This document shows positions 8,772 through 17,594 of a stretch of DNA of 64,000 bases, piece after piece. Position 1 is the first letter of the stretch. Each line of letters begins with the position of its first letter. The position numbers and the translations under genes are program-made. The DNA is taken from contig NZ_JANYMP010000024.1 in assembly GCF_025061645.1 (NCBI RefSeq), forward strand, positions 83,877 to 147,876, read 5' to 3'. Origin of the DNA: Umezawaea endophytica (lineage in GTDB: Bacteria; Actinomycetota; Actinomycetes; Mycobacteriales; Pseudonocardiaceae). The notes under the pieces were generated by a model, which was given only the letters and a program-made list of their open reading frames with translations, was not told the origin of the DNA and did not search any database.

Positions 8772-9716
8772 ATGAAGGCAGTGCGATTCCACGGTTTCGG
8801 TGACCCCGACGTCCTCCACTACGAAGACGTCGACATCCCCACGCCAGGCACCGGACAGGTCCGCCTCCGCGTCGCCGCGACCTCGTTCAACCCCATCGAC
8901 GCCGGCGTCCGCGCAGGCAACATGCAAGGCCCCATGCCCGTCGCACTGCCCCACACCCCCGGCCGCGACGTCGCCGGCACGGTCGACGCACTGGGCTCGG
9001 ACGTGGACGGCCTGGCGGTCGGCGACCAGGTCGTCGGCTTCCTGCCGATGACCGACGACGGCGCGTCCGCCGAGTACATCCTGATCCCGGCCGAACTCCT
9101 GACGCCCGCGCCCCGGAGCATCCCTCTCCCGGACGCCGCCGCGCTGCCGCTGGTGGGCCTGACCGCGTGGCAGGCGCTCTTCGACCACGGCGGCCTGACG
9201 ACCGGCCAGCGCGTGCTGATCAACGGCGCGGGCGGAGCGGTCGGCGGCTACGCCATCCAACTGGCCAGGTGGGCCGGGGCGCACGTGATCGCCACCGCCA
9301 GCCCGCGCACCGGCGAGCGCGCCAAGACCTACGGCGCCGACGAGATCGTCGACCACACCACCACCGCGCTGACCACCGCCGTGACCGAACCGGTCGACGT
9401 CGTGCTCAACCTCGCACCAGTCGCCCCCGAGCAACTGGCCGAACTGACCACCCTCGTCCGGTCCGGCGGTGTCGTCGTCAACACGACGGTGTGGATGCCC
9501 GCACCCACCGACGAAAACCGCGGCGTGCGCGGCATCAACCTCTTCGTCCGCAGCGACGCCAACCAACTGGCCAAGCTCGTGGAACTGGTCGACAGCGGCG
9601 ACCTGCACGTCGACATCGCCCAGCGGGTGCCCCTGGCCGACCTGCCCGCACTCCACGCACAAGCCGCCACGGGCGCGTTGCCGGGCAAGGTCGTCGTCCT
9701 CGTGCCCGGCGCCTGA
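8772..9716 (+). CDS. NADPH-dependent quinone-oxidoreductase-like MDR enzyme
   Basis: The 314-residue protein is a zinc-free medium-chain dehydrogenase/reductase. The N-terminal GroES-like half begins MKAVRFHGFGDPDVL, and the Rossmann half holds the NADPH loop VLINGAGGAVGGYAIQLARWAG (about 155-175). No structural or catalytic zinc cysteines are present. Family members reduce quinones or alpha,beta-unsaturated carbonyls. Two palindromic sites precede it and an alpha/beta hydrolase follows 36 bases downstream, so the pair forms a small operon. The physiological substrate is unknown. Confidence 0.92.
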   Translation: MKAVRFHGFGDPDVLHYEDVDIPTPGTGQVRLRVAATSFNPIDAGVRAGNMQGPMPVALPHTPGRDVAGTVDALGSDVDGLAVGDQVVGFLPMTDDGASAEYILIPAELLTPAPRSIPLPDAAALPLVGLTAWQALFDHGGLTTGQRVLINGAGGAVGGYAIQLARWAGAHVIATASPRTGERAKTYGADEIVDHTTTALTTAVTEPVDVVLNLAPVAPEQLAELTTLVRSGGVVVNTTVWMPAPTDENRGVRGINLFVRSDANQLAKLVELVDSGDLHVDIAQRVPLADLPALHAQAATGALPGKVVVLVPGA

Positions 9717-9752
9717 CACCCCAACCTCACAGCTCCGAGAAGGAATCCGGTC

Positions 9753-10703
9753 ATGTCGTTGAACCTCGACCCCGAGATCGCCGAAGCACTGGCCCCGATG
9801 GCGGGCGCGATGGCGGAGGCCACCCCGCCCGCGGTGGGTGACGTCGCGGCGCGGCGCGCACTGTGGGAACCGATCATCGGCGCCGCGGGAACAGCCCAAC
9901 CGATCCCCGCCGACGTCACCACGACCGACCACCAGGTGACGACAGCCGACGGCACGCAGATCACGGTCCGCTGGTACACCAAGAACGACGCCGCACCCGG
10001 CCCGGCCTCGCTGTTCTTCCACGGCGGCGGGTACATCTTCGGCCACATCGACCTGTTCGACGGACCGGTCTCCCGCTACGTCTCCGCCAGCGGTGTGCCG
10101 ATGCTGTCAGTGGAGTACCGCCGTGCCCCCGAACACCCGTTCCCGACGCCGCTGGAAGACGCCTACGCCGCACTGCGCTGGCTGCACGAACACGCCACCG
10201 AACTCGGCGTGGACCCCGACCGGATCGGCGTGATGGGCGACAGCGCCGGAGGCGGTCTGGCCGCGGCGCTGTCGATCCTCGCCCGCGACCGCGGCGGCCC
10301 GAACATCGCCCAGCAGATCCTGATCATGCCGATGCTCGACGACCGCACCACCACACCCGACCCCCACATCGAGCCTTACCTGCTGTGGTCCTACGACGAC
10401 AGCCGCACCGCGTGGCCCGCGCTTCTCGGCGAAGCCGCGGGCGGCCCCGACGTCCCACCGACCGCAGCTCCGGCCCGACTCGAGGACGCCACCGGCCTGC
10501 CGCCCGCCTACATCGAGGTCGGCCAACTCGACGCCTTCCGCGACGAGGACACCGCCTACGCGACCAAGCTCAGCCAAGCGGGCGTGACCGTGGAGTTCCA
10601 CCTGCACCCCGGAGCCCCGCACGAGTTCGACTCCATCGCCTTCACCTCCGACGTCGCCAAGCGCGCCATCGCCGACCGCGTCCGGGTGCTCAAGTCGATC
10701 TGA
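9753..10703 (+). CDS. Alpha/beta hydrolase of the hormone-sensitive-lipase (HSL/acetylhydrolase) family
   Basis: A 316-residue esterase-type hydrolase. The oxyanion motif HGGGYIFGH is near residue 90, the nucleophile elbow GDSAGGG near residue 165, and the C-terminal acid and base lie in GQLDAFRDED and GAPHEFD. No signal peptide is visible, so the enzyme is cytoplasmic. HSL-family enzymes cleave short acyl esters and acetyl groups. It follows the MDR gene by 36 bases with GAGAAGGAA upstream of the ATG. The substrate is not predictable; the context suggests detoxification. Confidence 0.92.
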   Translation: MSLNLDPEIAEALAPMAGAMAEATPPAVGDVAARRALWEPIIGAAGTAQPIPADVTTTDHQVTTADGTQITVRWYTKNDAAPGPASLFFHGGGYIFGHIDLFDGPVSRYVSASGVPMLSVEYRRAPEHPFPTPLEDAYAALRWLHEHATELGVDPDRIGVMGDSAGGGLAAALSILARDRGGPNIAQQILIMPMLDDRTTTPDPHIEPYLLWSYDDSRTAWPALLGEAAGGPDVPPTAAPARLEDATGLPPAYIEVGQLDAFRDEDTAYATKLSQAGVTVEFHLHPGAPHEFDSIAFTSDVAKRAIADRVRVLKSI

Positions 10704-10795
10704 GCGGCTTGGCCGTTCCACACGCCTGCGCGGCGTAGCGACAACATCCTCGGTTGACGAAGGAGCACACCGTTGGGACAGTGATCACGGGACAC

Positions 10796-10811
10796 GTGAG
10801 AGCGCTTTCAC
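10796..10811. promoter_or_regulatory. LacI-family-type operator
   Basis: GTGAGAGCGCTTTCAC is a near-perfect palindrome with the central GCGC and flanking GA/TC pattern typical of LacI/GalR operators that govern sugar genes in actinomycetes. It lies about 150 bases upstream of the ricin/sugar-dehydrogenase gene. No LacI gene is in the window. Confidence 0.6.
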
Positions 10812-10960
10812 GGGCTCTCACCGCCCCGGCCCCGCAGCCATCCGCCCTGGCCGCGGTGCCGTGCCACACCCTGGCGTGACTCTTCGACGACCGCGCTTTC
10901 GCCGGCTGCCCAGCATCGTCCGCTCTGACCTACGGCAGTTCCCAGTCCTAGGAGTTGTGA

Positions 10961-13036
10961 ATGCTCGCACGGGTCCACCGCAAGCGATCACGGTTGCCGG
11001 CCGCCGTCCTGGCCGTCCTGGCAGTGCTGTCCGTGGCGGGCGCGGTGCCTGCGTCGGCCGCGGCGGCCACGACCGTGGTCGGCGTGGCCTCTGGCCGCTG
11101 CCTCGACGTGGTCGGCAACGTCCGGGAGCCGAAGACCGCCGTCAACATCTACGACTGCAACGGGCAGGCCAACCAGGCGTGGACCCTCACCTCGACCGGG
11201 GAACTCAGGGTGTACGACGACACCCTGTGCCTGGACGTGGTCGGTCAGAGCACGACCGCCCCGGCCGCGGCGCAGGTCTACACCTGCACCGGCGGGGCCA
11301 ACCAGCGCTGGACCCTCAGGTCCGACGGCTCCATCGTCGGCGTGCAGTCAGGTCTGTGCCTGGACGTGACGGGGCAGAACACCGCCAACAGCTCCCCGGT
11401 GGCGATGTGGACCTGCAACGGCCAGGACAACCAGAAGTGGCGGACGTCCGGCGGCAGCGCCGACACCCAACCCCCGACGGTGCCGGGCAACCCCAGGGTG
11501 AGCGACCTGGTGTGCGACTCGGTGACGTTCGCGTGGAACGCCTCCACGGACGACGTCGGAGTCGTGTTCTACGACGTCTACCACGACGGCCAACTGATGA
11601 AGTCGGTCAACGGCGCCACCCTGTCCACCAGCCTCCCCGTGGTCGCGGGCGTGACCTGGGGCCTGTTCGTCAACGCGCGTGACGCGGCGGGCAACGTCTC
11701 CCAGGCCAGTACCACCGTGCCGATCACGCCCCCGCAGTGCCAGGCCGACACCCAGCCGCCGACCGCGCCGACGCGACTCGTGGGCACCGCTTCCGGCACC
11801 ACGGTGACGTTGTCGTGGACCGCGTCCACCGACAACATCGGCGTCCGCGCCTACGACGTCTACCGCGACGACGCCAAGGTCGGCACGGTGACCGGCACCG
11901 CCACCGTGCCGCCCGCCACGTCGTTCATCGACAGCGGGCTGGCCCCGAACACCGGGTACCGGTACTCCGTGACGGCGCGCGACGGGCAGGCCAACGTGTC
12001 CGCGCGCAGCGGCACCGCGGCCGTGACGACCGGCGCGGGATGCGCCAACCCGGTGTGCGCCGTGACGCAGGTCGGGACCGACACCGACATCCCGTGGGGG
12101 CTGGTCGCGCTGTCCGACGGCACCGTCCTCTACAGCCGCCGCGACGCGCACGACATCGTCCGCCTCAACCCCACCACCGGGGCGAAGACAACCGTGGGCA
12201 CCGTGCCCGGCGTGTCCGGCACCGACGGTGAGGGCGGGCTGATGGGCTTGGCCGTCTCCTCCACGTTCGCCAGTGACCACTGGCTCTACATCATGCACAC
12301 GTCGGCCAACGACAACCGGATCGTGCGGATCAAGCTGGAGAACGACCGGCTGGACACCGCCACCGAGCAGGTCCTGCTCAGCGGCATCCTGCGCAACAAG
12401 TTCCACGACGGCGGCCGGTTGCGCTTCGGACCCGACGGCAAGCTCTACGCGAGCACCGGTGACGCCCAGAACGGCGACAACGCGCAGAACAAGACCAGCC
12501 TCAACGGCAAGGTCCTGCGGCTCAACCCGGACGGCAGCGTGCCTTCGGACAACCCGTTCGGCAACTACGTCTGGAGCTACGGCCACCGCAACCCGCAGGG
12601 GTTGGCGTTCGACTCGCAGGGACGGCTGTGGGAGCAGGAGTTCGGCAACTCGCTGATGGACGAGACGAACCTCATCACGAAGGGCGGCAACTACGGCTGG
12701 CCCGCGTGCGAGGGCACGTCGGGCTCCTGCGGCACCACCGGTTTCATCGCGCCGAAGCGCACCTACCCCACGGCGGACGGCTCCTGCTCCGGCATCACCG
12801 TCGTCCGCGACGTGCTGTACGTGGCCTGCGAACGCGGCACCCGGCTGTACCGCGAAGTGATCAGCGGCGACGGCCTGCCCACCGCGGACGTGTACTTCAA
12901 TGGCACCTACGGACGGCTGCGCACGGTGGAACCCGCGCTGGACGGCGGGCTGTGGCTGACGACCTCGAACCTCGGGGACAAGGACAGCACCCCCAACAAC
13001 AGCAACGAGAAGATCCTGCACGTCGCTCTCGGCTGA
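10961..13036 (+). CDS. Secreted ricin-lectin/FN3/FN3/PQQ-type sugar dehydrogenase
   Basis: The 691-residue protein starts at an ATG with AGGAG seven bases upstream. A Sec signal peptide covers about 1-35 (RSRLPAAVLAVLAVLSVAGAVPASAAAA). A ricin-type beta-trefoil lectin follows (about 38-160) with three repeats of SGRCLDVVG / DTLCLDVVG / SGLCLDVTG and their QxW motifs. Two fibronectin type III domains (about 168-262 and 264-358) each open with DTQPPT. The rest (about 365-691) matches glucose/sorbosone dehydrogenases: IPWGLVALSDGTVLYSRR, GEGGLMGLAV, YGHRNPQGLAFD and GGNYGWPACEG. The likely role is extracellular oxidation of a sugar while bound to polysaccharide; the lectin and FN3 parts would supply binding and spacing. 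It probably needs pyrroloquinoline quinone. The gene is followed by a GH2 enzyme and preceded by a LacI-type operator. Confidence 0.92.
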   Translation: MLARVHRKRSRLPAAVLAVLAVLSVAGAVPASAAAATTVVGVASGRCLDVVGNVREPKTAVNIYDCNGQANQAWTLTSTGELRVYDDTLCLDVVGQSTTAPAAAQVYTCTGGANQRWTLRSDGSIVGVQSGLCLDVTGQNTANSSPVAMWTCNGQDNQKWRTSGGSADTQPPTVPGNPRVSDLVCDSVTFAWNASTDDVGVVFYDVYHDGQLMKSVNGATLSTSLPVVAGVTWGLFVNARDAAGNVSQASTTVPITPPQCQADTQPPTAPTRLVGTASGTTVTLSWTASTDNIGVRAYDVYRDDAKVGTVTGTATVPPATSFIDSGLAPNTGYRYSVTARDGQANVSARSGTAAVTTGAGCANPVCAVTQVGTDTDIPWGLVALSDGTVLYSRRDAHDIVRLNPTTGAKTTVGTVPGVSGTDGEGGLMGLAVSSTFASDHWLYIMHTSANDNRIVRIKLENDRLDTATEQVLLSGILRNKFHDGGRLRFGPDGKLYASTGDAQNGDNAQNKTSLNGKVLRLNPDGSVPSDNPFGNYVWSYGHRNPQGLAFDSQGRLWEQEFGNSLMDETNLITKGGNYGWPACEGTSGSCGTTGFIAPKRTYPTADGSCSGITVVRDVLYVACERGTRLYREVISGDGLPTADVYFNGTYGRLRTVEPALDGGLWLTTSNLGDKDSTPNNSNEKILHVALG

Positions 13037-13116
13037 CGATCCCGCGAGCCCGCGCGAAGTCCGGCACCGTGACCTGTTTCAGCACAACCGGGACAACAAC
13101 TACGGAAGGTCTCGAC

Positions 13117-15915
13117 GTGGAGATCAAACGGCGCAGTCTGCTGGCCGCGGGTGTGAGCACGGCAGGGCTGTCCGCGATCGGCATCCCCCTCGCGGGACCC
13201 GCCGCCGCGGCCCCCGGCGCGCCCGTGACGGAGACGATGTTCCTCACCGGCACCGACGCGGACCACACGGTCGACTGGGACTTCCGGGTCACCGCGGGTC
13301 GCCGGAGCGGGGTCTGGAGCACCATCCCGACCCCGTCGAACTGGGAGTTCCACGGCTTCGGCAGCTACAACTACGGATCATCGCTGGTGCCCGACGAGAA
13401 GGGCGACTACCGGCTCACCTTCACCCCACCGGCATCGTGGACGGGAAGGCCGATCTTCCTGGTCTTCGAAGCGGCCATGACGGACACCGACGTGCGCGTC
13501 AACGGGGCATCCGCGGGACCGACGCACCAGGGCGGCTTCTACCGCTTCCGCTACGACGTCACGTCCCTGGTGAAGCCGGGCCAACCCAACCTGCTCGAGG
13601 TCACGGTCGGCAAGGAGTCCGCGGACAACTCCGTCAACAACGCCGAACGTCGAGGTGACTACTGGAACTTCGGCGGGATCTTCCGCCCCGTGACGCTGGA
13701 AGCCCATCCGGTCACGCGAATCGACCACGTCGCCGTCAACGCGCGGGCCGACGGGACGTTCACCGCCGAGGTGGCCCTCGCGGGCGTCGGCTCGGCAGGC
13801 CGGATCGTCGGCCAGATCAGGCGGTTGGACGGTTCCGCCGTGGGCAGTCCTTTCTCGACGGTGGTCCCGGCGAACGCGACCAGGGCGACCATCACCACCA
13901 CCGCCGATCAACCCCTGCTGTGGACGGCCGAAACGCCGAACCTGTACCAGGTGGACCTGACGCTCACCGATGGCGGCGGTTCGCCGCTGCACACCGGCAC
14001 CGTGCGGTTCGGGTTCCGCACGGTCGAGGTCCGCGCGGGTGACGGCATCTACGTCAACGGCAAGCGGATCGTGCTCAAGGGCTCCAACCGGCACACGTTC
14101 TGGCCCACGCTGGGGCGCGCGTCCAGCCCCCGGCTCGCCCGGCAGGACATCGGGCTGATGAAGGACATGAACATGAACGCCGTCCGGATGTCGCACTACC
14201 CGCCGGACAGCTACTTCCTCGACCTCTGCGACGAACTGGGCCTCTACGTCCTGGACGAACTCGCGGGGTGGCAGAAGCGCTACGACGAGGGCGTCGGCGC
14301 GCCGCTGGTGGCCGCGACGGTGAAGCGCGACGTGAACCACCCGTCCATCCTGTTCTGGGACAACGGGAACGAGGGCGGCTGGAACACCGCCCTGGACGAC
14401 GACTTCGCCCTGTACGACCCGCAGAAGCGCGCGGTGCTGCACCCGTGGACGACCTTCGGCGGCGTCGACACGAGCCACTACCAGACCTACTCCAGCACCG
14501 TCGCGAAAGCGGCAGGTAGCACGGTCTTCATGCCCACCGAGTTCCTGCACGGTCTCTACGACGGTGGCTCGGGTGCGGGCTTGAACGACTACTGGAAGGT
14601 CATGGGCGGCGCGCAGCGGTCCGCGGGCGGGTTCATCTGGTCGTTCGTCGACGAGGGCGTCGTGCGCGACGACCGCGGCGGTGCGATCGACACGGCGGGG
14701 AACCTCGCACCGGACGGCATCCTCGGCCCGTTCCGCGAGAAGGAGGCGAGCTTCCACACGATCAAGGACATCTGGGCGCCGGTCCAGTTGACCAATCCCG
14801 GCTACTACGCGTCGGCCTTCCCCGCGGGGTTCGACCAGACCGTCAAGATCGTCAACAGGTACGACTTCACCAACGTCAACCGGTGCCGCTTCACCTGGCG
14901 GCTGCTGAGGTTCGTCTCCCCCGGCTCCGGCAACGGCCACACCGTCGTGGCCGAGGGCTCCTTCGCCGGACCCGACATCGCCCCCGGCGCGAACGGGGTC
15001 CTGTCGTTGGACCTGCCCGCCACCTGGGCAGAAGCTGACGCGCTGAGCTTGACCACGACGGACGCGGTCGGCCGTGAGGTGAGCACGTGGACGTGGCGCA
15101 TCAAGAAGGCCGCGGACCACGCCGCCAGGCTGGTGCTCCCCCAGCCGGGGAGCGTCACCGGGACCGAGGACTCCACCACGGTGACGATGACCGCCGGGAC
15201 CACCCGGATCACCATCGGCAAGGCGACCGGACGTTTGGTGGGCGTGACCCGCGACGGGACCGCGGTGTCACTGGCCAACGGCCCCGCACTGGCCGTCGGC
15301 ACAGCCGAGCTGTCCGGCTTCCGCCACTTCCGCGACGGCACCGGGTGGGTCGTGCAGGCCGACTACACCGGTGACCTCACCTCGGTGCGGTGGCGCCTGG
15401 ACGCCAACGGCTGGCTGCGGTTGGAGTACGACTACCACCGCACCGGCAACCACGACTTCCTCGGCGTGAGCTTCGACTACCCCGAGGCGAACGTGCGCGG
15501 TCTGACCTGGCTCGGCGACGGCCCGCACGGCGTTTACAAGAACCGGATGAGGGGTGCGACGCCCGACGTCTGGACCAAGGCGTACAACAACACGACCGTC
15601 GGCGCGAACGGCTGGGAGTACCCCCAGTTCAAGGGCTACCACGCCAACGTCTGCTGGGCCGTGCTGACCACCTCCGAGGGCGCCATCACCGTCGTGTCAG
15701 CCGAAGAGGGCCTGTTCCTCCGGCTGTTCACCCCCACCGTCGGCGCCAACCCGCAACAGGCCTTCGCCCCGTATCCGCCCGGTGCCCTGTCGTTCCTGGA
15801 CGGCGTCCCCCCTATCGGGAACAAGTTCCACGCCGTCGGCCAATTGGGGCCGGAGAGCGCACCGAACGTCGCCAAGGGGAACTACCACCGCTCCCTCTAC
15901 TTCCACTTCCGTTGA
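13117..15915 (+). CDS. Tat-exported glycoside hydrolase family 2 protein
   Basis: A 932-residue enzyme starting at GTG 13117 with GGAAGG upstream. The N-terminus KRRSLLAAGVSTAGLSAIG is a twin-arginine signal. The order is a jelly-roll sugar-binding domain, an immunoglobulin-like domain (about 205-300) and a TIM barrel (about 310-600). The catalytic acid/base is Glu in WDNGNEGG (about 419) and the nucleophile Glu in MPTEFLHG (about 475), followed by GGFIWSFVDEG, which lines up with the LacZ-type nucleophile region. A C-terminal beta-sandwich resembling the fifth domain of beta-galactosidases ends in RSLYFHFR. It likely removes beta-linked galactosyl, glucuronyl or mannosyl units outside the cell and feeds the upstream sugar dehydrogenase. 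Its last 29 coding bases are repeated at 19261. Confidence 0.92.
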   Translation: MEIKRRSLLAAGVSTAGLSAIGIPLAGPAAAAPGAPVTETMFLTGTDADHTVDWDFRVTAGRRSGVWSTIPTPSNWEFHGFGSYNYGSSLVPDEKGDYRLTFTPPASWTGRPIFLVFEAAMTDTDVRVNGASAGPTHQGGFYRFRYDVTSLVKPGQPNLLEVTVGKESADNSVNNAERRGDYWNFGGIFRPVTLEAHPVTRIDHVAVNARADGTFTAEVALAGVGSAGRIVGQIRRLDGSAVGSPFSTVVPANATRATITTTADQPLLWTAETPNLYQVDLTLTDGGGSPLHTGTVRFGFRTVEVRAGDGIYVNGKRIVLKGSNRHTFWPTLGRASSPRLARQDIGLMKDMNMNAVRMSHYPPDSYFLDLCDELGLYVLDELAGWQKRYDEGVGAPLVAATVKRDVNHPSILFWDNGNEGGWNTALDDDFALYDPQKRAVLHPWTTFGGVDTSHYQTYSSTVAKAAGSTVFMPTEFLHGLYDGGSGAGLNDYWKVMGGAQRSAGGFIWSFVDEGVVRDDRGGAIDTAGNLAPDGILGPFREKEASFHTIKDIWAPVQLTNPGYYASAFPAGFDQTVKIVNRYDFTNVNRCRFTWRLLRFVSPGSGNGHTVVAEGSFAGPDIAPGANGVLSLDLPATWAEADALSLTTTDAVGREVSTWTWRIKKAADHAARLVLPQPGSVTGTEDSTTVTMTAGTTRITIGKATGRLVGVTRDGTAVSLANGPALAVGTAELSGFRHFRDGTGWVVQADYTGDLTSVRWRLDANGWLRLEYDYHRTGNHDFLGVSFDYPEANVRGLTWLGDGPHGVYKNRMRGATPDVWTKAYNNTTVGANGWEYPQFKGYHANVCWAVLTTSEGAITVVSAEEGLFLRLFTPTVGANPQQAFAPYPPGALSFLDGVPPIGNKFHAVGQLGPESAPNVAKGNYHRSLYFHFR

Positions 15916-15918
15916 CGT
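15887..15918 (+). repeat. 32-bp direct repeat, copy 1 (3' end of the GH2 gene)
   Basis: This stretch encodes the last residues of the GH2 enzyme, includes its stop codon and runs three bases past it. It matches 19261-19292 at 31 of 32 positions. The single difference changes a Phe codon to Leu in the second copy. Flanking bases differ on both sides. Confidence 0.85.
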
Positions 15919-15925
15919 AGGCAGC

Positions 15926-15939
15926 GCACACGGGTGTGC
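15926..15939 (+). terminator. Short hairpin after the GH2 gene
   Basis: GCACAC-GG-GTGTGC forms a small perfect hairpin 11 bases past the GH2 stop, with no following T-run. It could be a weak terminator between convergent genes. Confidence 0.35.
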
Positions 15940-15962
15940 TCCGGCCTATTCCACCGAAGCGA

Positions 15963-16562
15963 TCAAATGTGCCCGCCCGAGCGGACCGAGGCGATGCACC
16001 GGTCGTAGACGTCGGCTCCGTCGATCGCTTCGCCGCCGTCGAGGCGCATCTGCGTCGCGACGTCGAGACAGGCGAAGGTGGTCGCGATCAGCGCACGAGC
16101 GCGTACGTGCCCGTCCTGGCCGGCGTCTCCGGTGCGGGCCACGACGATCGGTAGCAGATCAGCCTGCCAGAGCAGGCGCTTTTCCAGGTAGCGGGCATGC
16201 AGGGAGGGGGTGCCGAAGATCAGCCGAGTGAGTTCCAGCGCTCTTTCCGGAGTGTGGTTGGCCGTGGCCACCACCGCGAACCCCATGCGCACGGCATCCC
16301 AGGCCGACATGTCCGCGGGCGCTTCCTCCACCGTCCGGCACAGCAGCGCGCCCAATTGCTCCTGGTCGCCGCACACCAGGTCTTCCTTCGAACCGAAGTA
16401 GCGGAACAACGATCGCTGGGAGATCCCCACCTCTTTGGCGATCTGGGCAATCGTCGTCTCTTCATAACCTTGTGCGATGAAAAGGCGCACCGCGGTGTCC
16501 AAAATCGTTTCCACGGCCAACTGCCTTGACCGGTCCCACAAGGTCGACGGCTTGTGCACCAT
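15963..16562 (-). CDS. TetR/AcrR-family transcriptional regulator
   Basis: This protein of about 199 residues has a TetR helix-turn-helix (DTAVRLFIAQGYEETTIAQIAKEVGISQRSLFRYFGSKEDLV, about 20-60; shown here in parts) and an all-helical ligand domain with ALELTRLIFGTPSLHARYLEK, as in the branch of TetR proteins with a C-terminal MftR-like fold. I use the ATG at 16562 (MVHKPSTLWDRSRQ); a TTG at 16589 would extend it by nine residues. It is divergent from an SDR gene, and a small inverted repeat lies just upstream of that gene's -35 element, so the SDR (and perhaps the carboxylesterase behind it) is the likely target. The gene lies inside the segment bounded by the 32-bp repeats. Confidence 0.88.
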   Translation of the reverse strand: MVHKPSTLWDRSRQLAVETILDTAVRLFIAQGYEETTIAQIAKEVGISQRSLFRYFGSKEDLVCGDQEQLGALLCRTVEEAPADMSAWDAVRMGFAVVATANHTPERALELTRLIFGTPSLHARYLEKRLLWQADLLPIVVARTGDAGQDGHVRARALIATTFACLDVATQMRLDGGEAIDGADVYDRCIASVRSGGHI

Positions 16563-16595
16563 GCGGTCACTATAGCTGACCGGTGACAAGCTGGC

Positions 16596-16636
16596 AGTTT
16601 ATGCAAACTTGACAGTCACTGCCTGATCGACATAGC
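16596..16636 (+). promoter_or_regulatory. SDR promoter with candidate TetR operator
   Basis: A TTGACA -35 element at 16609-16614 and CATAGC at 16631-16636, spaced by 16 bases, form a plausible promoter. AGTTT-ATGC-AAACT at 16596-16609 is an inverted repeat that overlaps the first base of the -35 and may be the operator of the divergent TetR gene. Confidence 0.45.
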
Positions 16637-16668
16637 GTGCCATCACAGCACGTCGAGAGGGAGTCGAG

Positions 16669-17487
16669 ATGGCCGCAGTGGACTACCGCGCGCAGACCAC
16701 GTTGATCACGGGCGCCAGCGCCGGTATCGGGGAGCAGTTCAGTCGTCGACTGGCCGCGCTCGGGTCCGACCTCGTGCTCGTCGCTCGACGAGAGGACCGC
16801 CTGGAGCGCCTCGCCGAGGAACTCCGCGCCGCGCACGGCGTGCGGGTGCACGTGGTGGCGATCGACCTCGCACAGGCCAATGCCGGAGCGGCTCTGGCCG
16901 AGAACCTGGCGCGGGCGGGAGTCCGGGTCACCAGCGTGATCAACAACGCCGGGTTCGGCACCTACGGCCTGTTCCACGAGGAGGATCCCCAGCGGCTGCG
17001 CCAGGAAATCGCTCTGGACGTGATGGCGGTGGTGGACATCAGCAGGGCGTTCATCACGCAGCTTCGCGCGGCGGGCCACGGATTTCTCCTCAACGTGGCG
17101 AGCATGGCCGCCTACCAGCCCAACCCCCGCATGGCCGTCTACGGTGCCGCGAAGGCCTTCGTGCTCAACTTCACCGAAGCCCTGTGGGAGGAGTCCCGAG
17201 GCAGCGGCCTCCGGGTCATGGCCTTCTCCCCTGGCGCCACCCGGACGGAGTTCTTCGACGTCGTCGGCACCGAGGACGCCGCGGGTGGCACCACCCTGCG
17301 GTCCCCCGTCGAGGTGGTCGAGAACGCGCTCGCGGCGCTGGGTCGCAAGCGGACGCCGCCGAGCATGGCTTCCGGCCGCATGAACCGCGTCGTCGCCGCC
17401 GTCATGCACCGTGTGCTGCCCCGGCGGCGAATCGTCCAGATCATGGGGCGGATGACCACTCCGAAGACCAAGCCGATCTCCGCTTGA
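16669..17487 (+). CDS. Short-chain dehydrogenase/reductase
   Basis: A 272-residue classical SDR. The cofactor motif TGASAGIG is at about 15-22, NNAG at about 88, Ser in NVASMAAYQ and the catalytic YGAAK at about 160. The sequence RREDRLERLAEELRAAHG after the second strand carries two arginines that favour NADP(H). The long helical C-terminus with MNRVVAAVMHRVLPRRRIVQIMGRM resembles SDRs annotated as acting on fatty-acyl or lipid substrates. It starts 106 bases from a divergent TetR gene and precedes a Tat-exported carboxylesterase. Substrate unknown. Confidence 0.92.
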   Translation: MAAVDYRAQTTLITGASAGIGEQFSRRLAALGSDLVLVARREDRLERLAEELRAAHGVRVHVVAIDLAQANAGAALAENLARAGVRVTSVINNAGFGTYGLFHEEDPQRLRQEIALDVMAVVDISRAFITQLRAAGHGFLLNVASMAAYQPNPRMAVYGAAKAFVLNFTEALWEESRGSGLRVMAFSPGATRTEFFDVVGTEDAAGGTTLRSPVEVVENALAALGRKRTPPSMASGRMNRVVAAVMHRVLPRRRIVQIMGRMTTPKTKPISA

Positions 17488-17594
17488 ACTCTTGCCGCTG
17501 AACAGCGCCGCAAACGCCCGGAGGACTGCTCGCCGGATGCCGGCGTCCACACCCGGCAGAACTCCCTGCTTCCAACCACCACATCGGAGTGACG

